NCBI GenBank assembly: GCA_019244295.1
Contig: JAFASX010000128.1
Span: forward strand, 1 to 50,608
DNA from: Pseudonocardia sp.
GTDB taxonomy: Bacteria > Actinomycetota > Actinomycetes > Mycobacteriales > Pseudonocardiaceae
Direction of reading: 5' to 3'
Length of the DNA stretch: 50,608 nt
Below, one piece after another: positions 1-7,726 of this stretch (its first letter is position 1; each line of letters starts with the position of its first letter). The position numbers and the translations under genes are program-made. The notes below the pieces were generated by a model. It saw nothing but the letters and a program-made list of their open reading frames with translations. It did no database searches and had not been told where the DNA came from.

Positions 1-1411
1 GTCTTGTCCGTCGGCGGTTGATTCGGTTGTTGAGTATGATGGCGCGGTGACCAGCGCGGATGTGGAGCTGTGGGAGTCCGAGCTGGAGGGCGTGTTCGCG
101 CGGATGCGCCCGTTGTTTTACCGGACGGAGTCCAAAAGACACGCCGAACAGTATGTTCGAGGTTTGTTGGCTCCGCTGCGGCGGAAGAACGGCTGGACGA
201 TCGCCGAGTATGTCGGCGAACCAGAACCGACGGCGTTGCAACGGCTGTTGAATCTGTCCCCGTGGGACGCTGACGCGTTGCTGACCCTGAATCGTCAGTA
301 CGCGATGGAGCATCTGTCCGACCCGAACGCGATCCTGGTCGCCGATCCGACCGGTTTCGCGAAAAAGGGAACAAAGTCGGTGGGGGTTCAGCGCCAGTAC
401 TCAGGAACGTTGGGGCGGGTGGACAACTGTCAGATCGGCACGTTTCTGTCCTATGTGACCTCCGACCGGGATCGGGTACTGATTGATCGACGATTGTATA
501 TGCCGGAGAAGTCGTGGATGGCCAATCCAGCCCGCTGTGAGGCCGCTGGCGTGCCCTCCGAGCTCGCGTTCGCGACCAGACCGGCGCAGGTCATCGACAT
601 GATCAAACAAGCCCTGGCCGCCAAGGTCGGGTTCGCCTGGTTCACCGCCGACGAGGAATTCGGGCAGAACCCCGGCCTGTGTGACTTTCTTCAAGACAAC
701 CATATTCCCTATGTAATGGCGGTACCGAAAAACACCCAGTTCACCGACACCAAGGGACGGACGAGTCGGATCGACGAGGTCGCGAAACGAATCAACAGAA
801 ACACCTGGCAACGCCGCGCGTGCCCGATCGGATCGAAAGGATTCCGAGTCTACGACTGGGCGCTGCTCGACTCGGACGAACCCGAGGGTCAATACATGAT
901 CCGACGCAATATCGACAACGGCGAACTCGCGTTCTACCGCTGCTACAATCCACACCACGCCGGGTTCGGGCAACTGGTCAACGTGGCCGGGGCGCGCTGG
1001 CCCATCGAGGAATGCTTCGGATCCGCCAAGAATGAAGTCGGGTTCGACAACTACCAAGTCCGCACCTGGAAGGCCTGGCACCGACACATCACCCTGGCCA
1101 TGCTCGCCCACACTTTCCTCGCCATCACCGCTCATAAAACCAAAAAAGGGGGTCCACACACAAACCGAACAACAACCACACAACCCGACAATCAGACAAC
1201 CCGCCCCGTCGACGCCTCATCACACTCACCCTCGCCGAAATCCGTCGACTCCTTTCCCTCAAAAACCGTGACACCCAAACCCTCAACCACGGCCTGCGCT
1301 GGTCAACCTGGCGCCGACGACACCAAACCCACGCCCGCCGAGCCCACTTCCAGCACCGACTCGGGAAACAGGCGCTGATGACCTGCTAATGATCTAGTGC
1401 TGTAGTACTAG
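1..1411 (+). mobile_element. IS701-family insertion sequence, left end outside the window
   Basis: The element is defined by the DDE transposase it carries. Its right end is probably near 1411, where AGTGCTGTAGTACTA (1397-1411) resembles the terminal repeats I know from related actinobacterial elements. The matching left inverted repeat is not in the first 46 bases, so the left end must lie upstream of the window. The exact right end and the target duplication cannot be fixed without the left end. The element sits about 180 bp upstream of the zinc-transporter promoter and may have displaced whatever was there. Confidence 0.6.
47..1378 (+). CDS. IS701-family DDE transposase, C-terminus frameshifted
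   Basis: Cut-and-paste transposase with an RNase H-like DDE fold. The catalytic acids appear to be Asp100 (LVADPTGFAKKG), Asp202 (FTADEEFG) and a Glu in WPIEECFGSAKNE (about 321-322), followed by the family's typical YQVRTWKAWHRH segment. The start is GTG at 47. The annotated frame ends in about 70 low-complexity Thr/Pro/Ser residues that do not look like the family. The expected C-terminus (LTLAEIRRLL, then LRWSTWRRRHQ) is instead encoded in the -1 frame and stops at 1389. The switch must occur near the A6G5 run at about 1142-1152. This is either programmed -1 frameshifting, as used by several IS families, or an inactivating indel. Function of the catalytic domain is clear; activity of the copy is not. 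Confidence 0.85.
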   Translation: MTSADVELWESELEGVFARMRPLFYRTESKRHAEQYVRGLLAPLRRKNGWTIAEYVGEPEPTALQRLLNLSPWDADALLTLNRQYAMEHLSDPNAILVADPTGFAKKGTKSVGVQRQYSGTLGRVDNCQIGTFLSYVTSDRDRVLIDRRLYMPEKSWMANPARCEAAGVPSELAFATRPAQVIDMIKQALAAKVGFAWFTADEEFGQNPGLCDFLQDNHIPYVMAVPKNTQFTDTKGRTSRIDEVAKRINRNTWQRRACPIGSKGFRVYDWALLDSDEPEGQYMIRRNIDNGELAFYRCYNPHHAGFGQLVNVAGARWPIEECFGSAKNEVGFDNYQVRTWKAWHRHITLAMLAHTFLAITAHKTKKGGPHTNRTTTTQPDNQTTRPVDASSHSPSPKSVDSFPSKTVTPKPSTTACAGQPGADDTKPTPAEPTSSTDSGNRR

Positions 1412-1593
1412 GCCACCCCGCGGCGGCGTGTGTGGTGGTAGCGCGGATGGTCCGCCCACCAGCGCTCGTGGGGGTGGCGGCGGTCCACAGCCTCTCTACG
1501 ACGTCTGCCCAATGCCCTGAGTTGGGTCCGGCCCACGTCGTCCCCAAGAACTCCCGAACACCTGCGATCCCAGCCGCACCATTTTTGCCCGTC

Positions 1594-1623
1594 TTGATAA
1601 CGATTTTCATTCGAATCTAGACT
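1594..1623 (+). promoter_or_regulatory. Promoter overlapped by a Zur-box-like operator
   Basis: TGATAACGATTTTCATTCGA (1595-1614) closely resembles the actinobacterial Zur operator consensus, with the dyad core AA-GA/TC-TT. It lies inside a good sigma-70-type promoter: TTGATA at 1594-1599, an 18-base spacer, and TAGACT at 1618-1623. A bound zinc-loaded repressor would cover the -35 element and spacer. The first gene downstream is a zinc-type ABC substrate-binding lipoprotein at 1713, which supports the reading. The motif match is seen directly; the regulator is inferred. Confidence 0.7.
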
Positions 1624-1712
1624 GCCACTAGAGGTAAAGATTGTCATTACATCGAGTGCGGACAAGCGGCTCCGGCAATCGGCCGGGTCGCAGGCACGGA
1701 GGGAGTATCGGG

Positions 1713-2654
1713 ATGGTCTTTCGGTCCATAGTCGTGTCCGGTACGGCGCTCGCACTGGCGATGTGCATGACCGCGTGCGCGGCCGGCTCGCCCAGCTCAT
1801 CGAGCGGTCCATCCGCGTCCGGTCAGCAGGGCGACAAGGTGATCACGGTAGCCGCGAGCATCAACGCGTGGGGCTCGATCCTGACGCAGCTCGGCGGCGC
1901 CCACGTCCGCGCGACCTCCATCATCACCGACCCAGCGACTGACCCGCACACCTACGAACCCACCCCGGCCGACGGGCGGATCATCGCCTCCTCGGCGTTG
2001 TTCGTGGAAAACGGTATCGGCTACGACTCGTGGGCGGCTAAGACGATCGCGGCCAGCCCGGACCCCAACCGCGTCGTACTGGACGTTGGGCAGCTAGTCG
2101 GGGTGCCCGAAGGGGGTAACCCGCATCGGTGGTACTCGCCCGCCGATGTGGAGAGGGTCGCCGACGCGATCACCGCGGACCTGAAGAAGATCGACCCAGC
2201 GGACACCGCGTACTTCGACGCCCAGCGCCAGAACTTCGAATCCGTCGGCCTAGCCCGTTACCACCAGCTCATCAATGACATCAAGACCCGCTACGGCGGT
2301 ACCCCGGTAGGCGCGAGCGAGAGCATTTTCTCTCCGCTGGCCGAGGCGTTGGGGTTGAACCTGATCACCCCGGCGAGCTTCCTCAAAGCGATCAGCGAGG
2401 GCACCGATCCCTCCGCCGGGGACAAGTCGCTGATTGACTCGCAGATCTCGGGGCACCGGATGAAGGTATATGTGTATAACAGCCAGAACTCCACCCCAGA
2501 TGTCGCGGCCCAGGTCGCCGAGGCCAAGCAAGCTGGAATCCCGGTCACCACAGTCACCGAGACGTTATCCCCGGCCACCGCGAGCTTCCAGGATTGGCAG
2601 GCCGCGCAGCTGCAAGACCTGCAGGCCGCGCTGGCACAGGCGGCAAAGCCGTGA
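1713..2654 (+). CDS. znuA: Zinc-type ABC transporter substrate-binding lipoprotein
   Basis: 313-aa extracellular metal-binding lipoprotein of the ZnuA/TroA cluster A-I family, which captures Zn(II) (or Mn(II)) for the membrane permease. The N-terminus has a hydrophobic signal and lipobox ending MTAC at Cys22, so the mature protein is anchored by lipid. Likely metal ligands are His79 in DPHTYEP and His138 in NPHRWYS; the His-rich loop of many ZnuA proteins is absent. The ATG at 1713 is chosen over an upstream TTG at 1641 because it has a strong ribosome-binding site (GGAGGGA, 1698-1704) and places the signal peptide correctly. It is the first gene of a four-gene operon behind a Zur-like operator, which favours zinc over manganese. 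Confidence 0.88.
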   Translation: MVFRSIVVSGTALALAMCMTACAAGSPSSSSGPSASGQQGDKVITVAASINAWGSILTQLGGAHVRATSIITDPATDPHTYEPTPADGRIIASSALFVENGIGYDSWAAKTIAASPDPNRVVLDVGQLVGVPEGGNPHRWYSPADVERVADAITADLKKIDPADTAYFDAQRQNFESVGLARYHQLINDIKTRYGGTPVGASESIFSPLAEALGLNLITPASFLKAISEGTDPSAGDKSLIDSQISGHRMKVYVYNSQNSTPDVAAQVAEAKQAGIPVTTVTETLSPATASFQDWQAAQLQDLQAALAQAAKP

Positions 2655-3544
2655 TGCCGGTGGCGGGTCACGTCGGGGTGATGAGCATCCAGGAGACGCG
2701 GCACCGCGATTGTCATTCGGAAGTCATACGGCTGGATGACGCGGCGGTCAGTCTGGGTGGGCGAACCGTGTGGTCGCACGTCGATCTGACGGTGCGGGCC
2801 GGCGAGTTCGTGGCCGTGCTCGGCCCGAACGGGGTCGGCAAGTCCAGCCTGCTCAAGGCGATCTTAGGGCTGATCCCGCTGACCGCCGGCCGCGCGCAGG
2901 TACTGGGTGCCAGCCCCGGAACGCACAACGCGCGCATCGGCTACTTACCGCAGCGCCGGGCGTTCGATCCCAGTGTTCGGGTTCGAGGGGTCGACATCGT
3001 GCGCCTTGGCCTGGATGGCACCCGCTGGGGTGTACCGCTGCCCGCGCCGCTGGGCGGAGCCCGAGCTAGGGCAGCTCGCGCCAGGGTCCAGGAGGTGATC
3101 GATCTGGTCGGTGCGCGGGACTACGCGCGCCGCCCGATCGGCCAGTGCTCGGGGGGCGAGCAACAGCGCCTGCTCATCGCCCAAGCCTTGGTTCGCCGCC
3201 CTGAGCTGCTGTTGCTTGACGAGCCGCTGGACAGCCTGGATGTCACCAGCCAGGCCGCGATCAGCACGCTGATCCGCACGGTGTGCCAGCGCGATCGGGT
3301 AGCGGTGCTGCTGGTAGCCCACGACGTCAACCCGATCCTGCCGGCGCTGGACAAGGTCATCTACCTCGCGCATAGTGGAGCGCTCACCGGCGCGCCCGAG
3401 CAGGTCATCACGGCCGAGATGCTCACCATGCTCTACGGCACACCCATCGACGTGCTGCGTGATCGGGCCGGACGGTTAGTGGTCGTCGGCCAACCCGACC
3501 TGCCGGCGGGCACGGTTCCCCCCCAGATCCCCGCATCCCGGTGA
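2654..3544 (+). CDS. znuC: Zinc-type ABC transporter ATP-binding protein
   Basis: 296-aa cytoplasmic ATPase that powers metal import through the two downstream permeases. Motifs in order: Walker A GPNGVGKSS (57-65), signature CSGGEQQRL (165-173), Walker B LLLLDEP (185-191) and switch His223 in VAHD. The ATG at 2654 overlaps the stop of the binding-protein gene (TGATG), suggesting translational coupling. A second in-frame ATG at 2681 (287 aa) is also possible and removes a non-conserved leader. Same operon as the flanking genes. Confidence 0.88.
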   Translation: MPVAGHVGVMSIQETRHRDCHSEVIRLDDAAVSLGGRTVWSHVDLTVRAGEFVAVLGPNGVGKSSLLKAILGLIPLTAGRAQVLGASPGTHNARIGYLPQRRAFDPSVRVRGVDIVRLGLDGTRWGVPLPAPLGGARARAARARVQEVIDLVGARDYARRPIGQCSGGEQQRLLIAQALVRRPELLLLDEPLDSLDVTSQAAISTLIRTVCQRDRVAVLLVAHDVNPILPALDKVIYLAHSGALTGAPEQVITAEMLTMLYGTPIDVLRDRAGRLVVVGQPDLPAGTVPPQIPASR

Positions 3545-3553
3545 GCGGAGAAG

Positions 3554-4468
3554 ATGAGTTGGAACCTGTTCGAGGACCTGCAGCAGATGCTGCGGTTCCA
3601 CTTCATGCTCAACGCGCTGCGCGCGGGCATCATCGTCGCGGTCGTCGCCGGCGCGATCGGCTATGTCATGGTGCTGCGCCGAGAGAGCTTCGCGGGTCAC
3701 ACCCTCTCGGTGATCGGATTCCCGGGGGCGGCCGGCGCAACCTGGCTCGGGTTGGGCGCGATGTGGGGCTTCTTCGGATTCTGTATCGCCGGGGCACTAG
3801 TGATCGCCGGGTTGCCCGGCACGCGGCGAGCGGGCGGGTCAGGCGACGTGGGTGGGGCCGGTGAACAGCCCGCCGGAGTCGGCACGGTCCAAGCGTTCGC
3901 GCTGGCCTGCGGTTTCCTGTTCGTCAGCCGCTACCACGGGTTCCTGTCGGGGCTGAACGATCTGCTGTTCGGCACCATAACCGGCATCACTGACGCCCAG
4001 GTCCTGGTCCTGCTCGCCGCCGGCACGTTAACCCTGACCGCGTTACTGCTGCTGGGGCGTCCGCTGATGTTCGCCACGCTTGACCCCGAGATCGCCGCCG
4101 CGTCCGGGGTACCGGTTCGGTTGATCAACAGCGGTTACCTGGTGCTGCTCGGGATTGCCGCCGCGGGGACCAGCCAGGTGACCGGAAGCCTCTTGGTGTT
4201 CGCCCTGCTGGTCGCGCCGGCCGCGGCCGCGACCAGGTTTACCGCCCGACCGGCCGCCGGACTGAGCTTGTCTATCGGGATCGCGCTGCTGATCACGTTG
4301 GCGGGCGAGACAGCCGCGTTCTTCACCCCGTTCCCCATCGGGTTCTGGGTCACCACCTTTGGCTTTGCCGCGTTCCTGCTCGCGAGTGCCTATCGCGCGG
4401 CAACTGATCGGTTCGGTCAGCGCTGGCCCAGCGCACCGGCGCTCAGCCCCGCGGGCGGCCGCCGGTGA
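3554..4468 (+). CDS. znuB: Metal ABC transporter permease, ABC-3 family (first of two)
   Basis: 304-aa polytopic inner-membrane protein of the ZnuB/TroC (ABC-3) family with about eight hydrophobic segments, starting 9 bases after the ATPase gene. A family-typical N-terminal pattern is visible (GYVMVLRRESFAGHTLS). A Gly/Arg-rich hydrophilic loop near residues 93-112 (GTRRAGGSGDVGGAGEQ) is longer than usual and probably cytoplasmic or external. It is expected to pair with the next permease as a heterodimeric channel, as in SitC/SitD- or TroC/TroD-type systems. Confidence 0.85.
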   Translation: MSWNLFEDLQQMLRFHFMLNALRAGIIVAVVAGAIGYVMVLRRESFAGHTLSVIGFPGAAGATWLGLGAMWGFFGFCIAGALVIAGLPGTRRAGGSGDVGGAGEQPAGVGTVQAFALACGFLFVSRYHGFLSGLNDLLFGTITGITDAQVLVLLAAGTLTLTALLLLGRPLMFATLDPEIAAASGVPVRLINSGYLVLLGIAAAGTSQVTGSLLVFALLVAPAAAATRFTARPAAGLSLSIGIALLITLAGETAAFFTPFPIGFWVTTFGFAAFLLASAYRAATDRFGQRWPSAPALSPAGGRR

Positions 4469-5316
4469 TGGATCCGCTGTCGCACCCATACATGCAGCAT
4501 GCCCTGCTGGCCGGGACGACGATCGCGCTGCTGGCCGGCCTGGTCGGCTACTTCATGGTGTTGCGCGGGCAAGTGTTCTCCGGGGACATGCTCTCCCATG
4601 TCGCGTATGCCGGCTCGCTCGCCGCGCTCGCCGCCGGGGTCGACCTGCGGCTGGGGCTGTTCGCCGCCACCATCACGTTCGCGGTCGGGATCGGGTTGCT
4701 AGGCGGCCGGGCCAGCGCCGACGATGTGCTCATCGGCAACGCCATGGCCTGGGTGCTCGGACTCGGCGTGTTCTTCATGACTCTGTACACCACCCACCGG
4801 GCCACAAGTAACTCCACCGCGAACGTCAACGTCCTGTTCGGTTCGATCTTCGGGATCAGCGCCGTCGACGCGTGGCTCGCCGCCGCGATCGCCGGCGTAC
4901 TTATCGCGCTCTTGCTGGCGATTAGCCGGCCGCTGCTGTTCGCCAGCCTCGACCCGGCCGTGGCGGCGGCGGCCGGCGTTCCGGTACGCCTGCTCGGGCC
5001 GCTGTTCCTGGCCATTGTCGGCGCCACCGCGGGGGAAGCAAGCCAGGCGGTGGGCGCCCTGCTGCTCGTCGGGCTCATCGCCGCCCCAGCGGCGACGGCA
5101 CAGTGCCTGGCCACCCAACCGTGGCCGGCCATGGCTTTGTCCGGCGCGCTCGCGGTCGCGGCGGTGTGGGTCGGGCTCGGTCTGGCCTACGCTATCCCCG
5201 CTTTCCCACCGAGCTTCACGATAATGGCGGCGCTGGCCGCCGAGTACGCCCTAGCCGCCGTGGCTCGCCGGCGCTCACCTCGGATGATGGTCAACAGACA
5301 CGCAGCGCTGCCGTGA
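4468..5316 (+). CDS. Metal ABC transporter permease, ABC-3 family (second of two)
   Basis: 282-aa membrane protein of the same family as its upstream neighbour, with the matching start region GYFMVLRGQVFSGDMLSH and the pattern ASLDPAVAAAAGVPVR shared with the first permease. The ATG at 4468 overlaps the previous stop (TGATG), so the two are probably translated in equal amounts and form the import channel together. It ends the operon; no adjacent metalloregulator or COG0523 gene is seen. Confidence 0.85.
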   Translation: MDPLSHPYMQHALLAGTTIALLAGLVGYFMVLRGQVFSGDMLSHVAYAGSLAALAAGVDLRLGLFAATITFAVGIGLLGGRASADDVLIGNAMAWVLGLGVFFMTLYTTHRATSNSTANVNVLFGSIFGISAVDAWLAAAIAGVLIALLLAISRPLLFASLDPAVAAAAGVPVRLLGPLFLAIVGATAGEASQAVGALLLVGLIAAPAATAQCLATQPWPAMALSGALAVAAVWVGLGLAYAIPAFPPSFTIMAALAAEYALAAVARRRSPRMMVNRHAALP

Positions 5317-5432
5317 GGCTTGCGAAGATCAATAGCTCTCACCTGAACGTGGTCGGACAGGTCACCGTCACGTGGCCGCAGGGATGGCATACTCGCGTGA
5401 TCATTGTCCAGCCACGACATGGAGCTCATACC

Positions 5433-5642
5433 ATGACGATTCTCGCCAAGGCAGCCAGCGAAGGCGGGAGCGGACGGCTCCTGCTTGCCATCGCGGTCTT
5501 GGTTGGCGGCTTCTATTTTGTGTTATCGCTGTTCAGCCGCCACGGAGGCAGATGGCATTGCGAGGACGGACCAGACAACACCGGAGTATTGCTCTTGCTG
5601 GTCGCCATCCTCATCGGAATCCTGGCCACCCATGGACGCTGA
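5433..5642 (+). CDS. Small two-helix membrane protein, unknown function
   Basis: A 69-aa protein with two clear hydrophobic segments (LLLAIAVLVGGFYFVLSLF and GVLLLLVAILIGILA) joined by a short loop carrying HGGRWHCEDG. The ATG at 5433 has GGAG eight bases upstream. Its last 11 bases overlap the start of the next gene in another frame, so the two are probably one translational unit. I do not recognise the family. The His/Cys/Glu-containing loop could bind a metal, but this is speculation. Confidence 0.6.
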   Translation: MTILAKAASEGGSGRLLLAIAVLVGGFYFVLSLFSRHGGRWHCEDGPDNTGVLLLLVAILIGILATHGR

Positions 5643-6342
5643 CCCGAAGGAACTCTCAGGAGAGGCCAAGCCCAAGGGAGTCAGCGGGAAAGTACTCAGG
5701 GTTGCGGTGGAGCACGCTCTGCGGGCTCAGCAGCCCGTCGTGGCGGCGTACATTGCTAAGATCCGCGCGAGCAAACCGAACGCCACCCCGGCCGAGGTCA
5801 TCGCCACGCTCGACAAGCAGTACCTGATCGCTGTCGGGGGCACCGGCGCCGCCGCGGGAGGGGCCGCGGTCGTCCCGGGGATCGGCACTGTGACGTCTCT
5901 GGCCACCGGCGCGGCGGAAGCGATCGCCGCGCTTGATGCCTCCGTTCTCTACACGCTGGCCGTAGCGGAGGTGCACGGGCTATCGCTGAAAGACGTGGAG
6001 CGGCGCCGCGCGCTGGTGCTGGCGGTCATCCTCGGCGAGGCCGGCACCAAGCTCATGGAGAGGGTCACCGGCGGTAAAACGCACTGGGCCAAAGACCTCG
6101 CCGATGTCCTGCCGCTGCCCAAGCTCGGGCCAGTGAACAAGATCCTGGTGCGCTGGTTTGTCCGGCGCTACGCCACCCGGCAGGGCGTGCTGGTCTTCGG
6201 CAGAGCGCTGCCGCTCGGCGTCGGCATACTCGTCGGCGCGGCGGGCAACATGGCCATCGCCCGGGGGGTGATCCGCTCCACCGAGCGAGCGTTCGGTCCA
6301 CCCCCACCACACTGGCCGGACCAGCCAACTCGGCTGATCTAG
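5632..6342 (+). CDS. EcsC-like family protein, conserved actinobacterial hypothetical
   Basis: 236-aa protein resembling the EcsC-like group seen in many actinobacteria. It has a soluble N-terminal part, then an Ala/Gly-rich stretch with GGTGAAAGGAAVVPGIGTV, and near the C-terminus the recognisable RALPLGVGILVGAAGN followed by GVIRSTERAFGPPP. The ATG at 5632 is preferred because it begins within the end of the 69-aa membrane-protein gene (11-base overlap, likely coupling) and gives a sensible N-terminus; a longer in-frame form from 5485 would overlap that gene heavily. Molecular function is not known; the hydrophobic Gly-rich regions suggest membrane association. Confidence 0.7.
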   Translation: MDADPKELSGEAKPKGVSGKVLRVAVEHALRAQQPVVAAYIAKIRASKPNATPAEVIATLDKQYLIAVGGTGAAAGGAAVVPGIGTVTSLATGAAEAIAALDASVLYTLAVAEVHGLSLKDVERRRALVLAVILGEAGTKLMERVTGGKTHWAKDLADVLPLPKLGPVNKILVRWFVRRYATRQGVLVFGRALPLGVGILVGAAGNMAIARGVIRSTERAFGPPPPHWPDQPTRLI

Positions 6343-6880
6343 CACCCGAGGGGCCGCCGAGCGGTGAAGCGGCCTGGCCGTTGCGTCGAAAGACGCAGTT
6401 CAAACGCGTAGCGGGACGTGGGGGTGGCGCGTTAGCGCGTCAAGAGGGGCGGCGAGACGCTCGCCGCCGAGGTCCCTGTTCCGCTACCGGCGGCCTGCGG
6501 TGATCGCTAGGTCCGCCTGATACCAGCGGCATGCGCCGACACGCGAGCACCGTTTGCCTTCGAACCCGTCACCAATGGGGCGAACAACGCGGATTAGATT
6601 TCCCGGCCGCCCATCGGTGCGTTAGTTTTACCTCTGATGATCAAGAGCGGGGTTCGGCCAGCTGGAGTCGCCGGGCGCGTTGACGCCCACGGCGGTTGTC
6701 GCGTCGCGCTCGGCGCGCTGACGATCCCCGACGAGGTCGAGCGCCGACAGGCCTTACACGAAACACTCGTGAAACTCAGGGAGCCAGTTTGACGATCCGC
6801 AACCTGCCCGACTATGTCGAAGGTGGGGGCCGGCGCCAGGCCTTTTGCCCGCCGTACCGCGAAAATTACGCGATCACGCG
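6343..6880. other. 538-bp stretch with no confident gene
   Basis: It contains a GC-rich hairpin (6448-6468) and a 51-codon plus-strand reading frame at 6637-6792 whose C-terminal part reads TIPDEVERRQALHETLVKL. A second segment after it (TIRNLPDYVEG in another frame) partly repeats this wording. These resemble eroded ribbon-helix-helix antitoxin termini, but the similarity is too weak to call. No RNA gene is recognised. Confidence 0.4.
6448..6468 (+). terminator. GC-rich hairpin, possible transcription terminator
   Basis: Perfect 9-bp stem GGCGGCGAG / CTCGCCGCC around a 3-base loop, 105 bp after the EcsC-like gene. There is no T-tract, so it would be an L-shaped or intrinsic-like terminator of the kind common in actinobacteria, or simply a stable structure. 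Confidence 0.35.
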
Positions 6881-7726
6881 ATGAGCACGCCCGGCCTTAA
6901 CGGCGAGCCGAGTGCTAGGCAAGACGCCCTCATTGATCGTGTCGCGGAACGCTTGTTCGCGCTGCCGGCGGTGGAAGCGGTGACCCTCGGCGGGTCCCGC
7001 GCTCAGGGCACTCACCGCCTGGACAGTGACTGGGATCTGGGGATCTACTACCGGGGTGCATTTGATCCGCGGTCGCTGCGCGATATCGGGTGGCCCGGCG
7101 AGGTCTCCGACATCGGGGCCTGGGGCGGTGGGGTATTCAACGGTGGTGCCCGGCTGCATATTGACGGCCGCCGGATCGACGTGCACTACCGCGACCTGGA
7201 CGCTGTTGAGCACGAGCGCAGCGAAGCGGCGCACGGACGCTTCCGGATCGAGCCGCTGCTGTTTCACCTGGCCGGCATCCCCTCCTACCTCCTCATAGCC
7301 GAACTGGCGATCAGCACAGTGCTGCGCGGCACGTTGGACCAGCCGCGGGCCTATCCGGCGGCGCTGCGCGCCAGTGCGCCGAAGATTTGGTGGGAAAACG
7401 CGGAGCTGGTGTTCAGCTATGCCCGCGCTAACCATGCGCCCTACGGGCGGCTCACCCAGTGCGTCGGACTAGTCGCCCAGGCAGCCTCCCAAACCGCGCA
7501 CGCTGTCCTGGCCGCTCGCGGCGAGTGGATCACTAACGACAAGACCCTGCTCACTCGCGCCGGCCTGGCCGAGATCGACCAGGTCACCGCCACCGCGCAA
7601 CCGGAGCCGAACAACCTGAGACTCGTAGTGAGCCAAGCTCGCTGGCTGTGCAAAAAGACCCTGCTCGCCGCCACCGACAGCGGTGCCCCGGGGATCGCGG
7701 GTTCACAGAATCGAGCGTTTGGGTAG
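6881..7726 (+). CDS. Nucleotidyltransferase domain protein
   Basis: 281-aa protein with a pol-beta-type nucleotidyltransferase core: GGSRAQGTHRLDSDWDLGIY (37-56), giving the GS motif and the paired acids Asp50 and Asp52, and a likely third acid in RRIDVHYRDLD. The C-terminal half is helical and resembles substrate-binding domains of aminoglycoside- or tRNA-modifying nucleotidyltransferases. The ATG at 6881 is chosen over 6845 because the motif spacing matches the family; no strong ribosome-binding site is visible. It overlaps the convergent multicopper oxidase gene by 24 bp. Substrate is unknown: antibiotic adenylylation, toxin-like tRNA modification or housekeeping use are all possible. Confidence 0.75.
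   Translation: MSTPGLNGEPSARQDALIDRVAERLFALPAVEAVTLGGSRAQGTHRLDSDWDLGIYYRGAFDPRSLRDIGWPGEVSDIGAWGGGVFNGGARLHIDGRRIDVHYRDLDAVEHERSEAAHGRFRIEPLLFHLAGIPSYLLIAELAISTVLRGTLDQPRAYPAALRASAPKIWWENAELVFSYARANHAPYGRLTQCVGLVAQAASQTAHAVLAARGEWITNDKTLLTRAGLAEIDQVTATAQPEPNNLRLVVSQARWLCKKTLLAATDSGAPGIAGSQNRAFG

Noticed and set aside
1386..1610. Minus-strand frame between the IS and the zinc operon (MKIVIKTGKNGAAGIAGVRE)
   Set aside because: The apparent ATG is part of the Zur-box palindrome, the frame has no ribosome-binding site and I cannot match it to a family; it may be an interrupted gene but cannot be supported.
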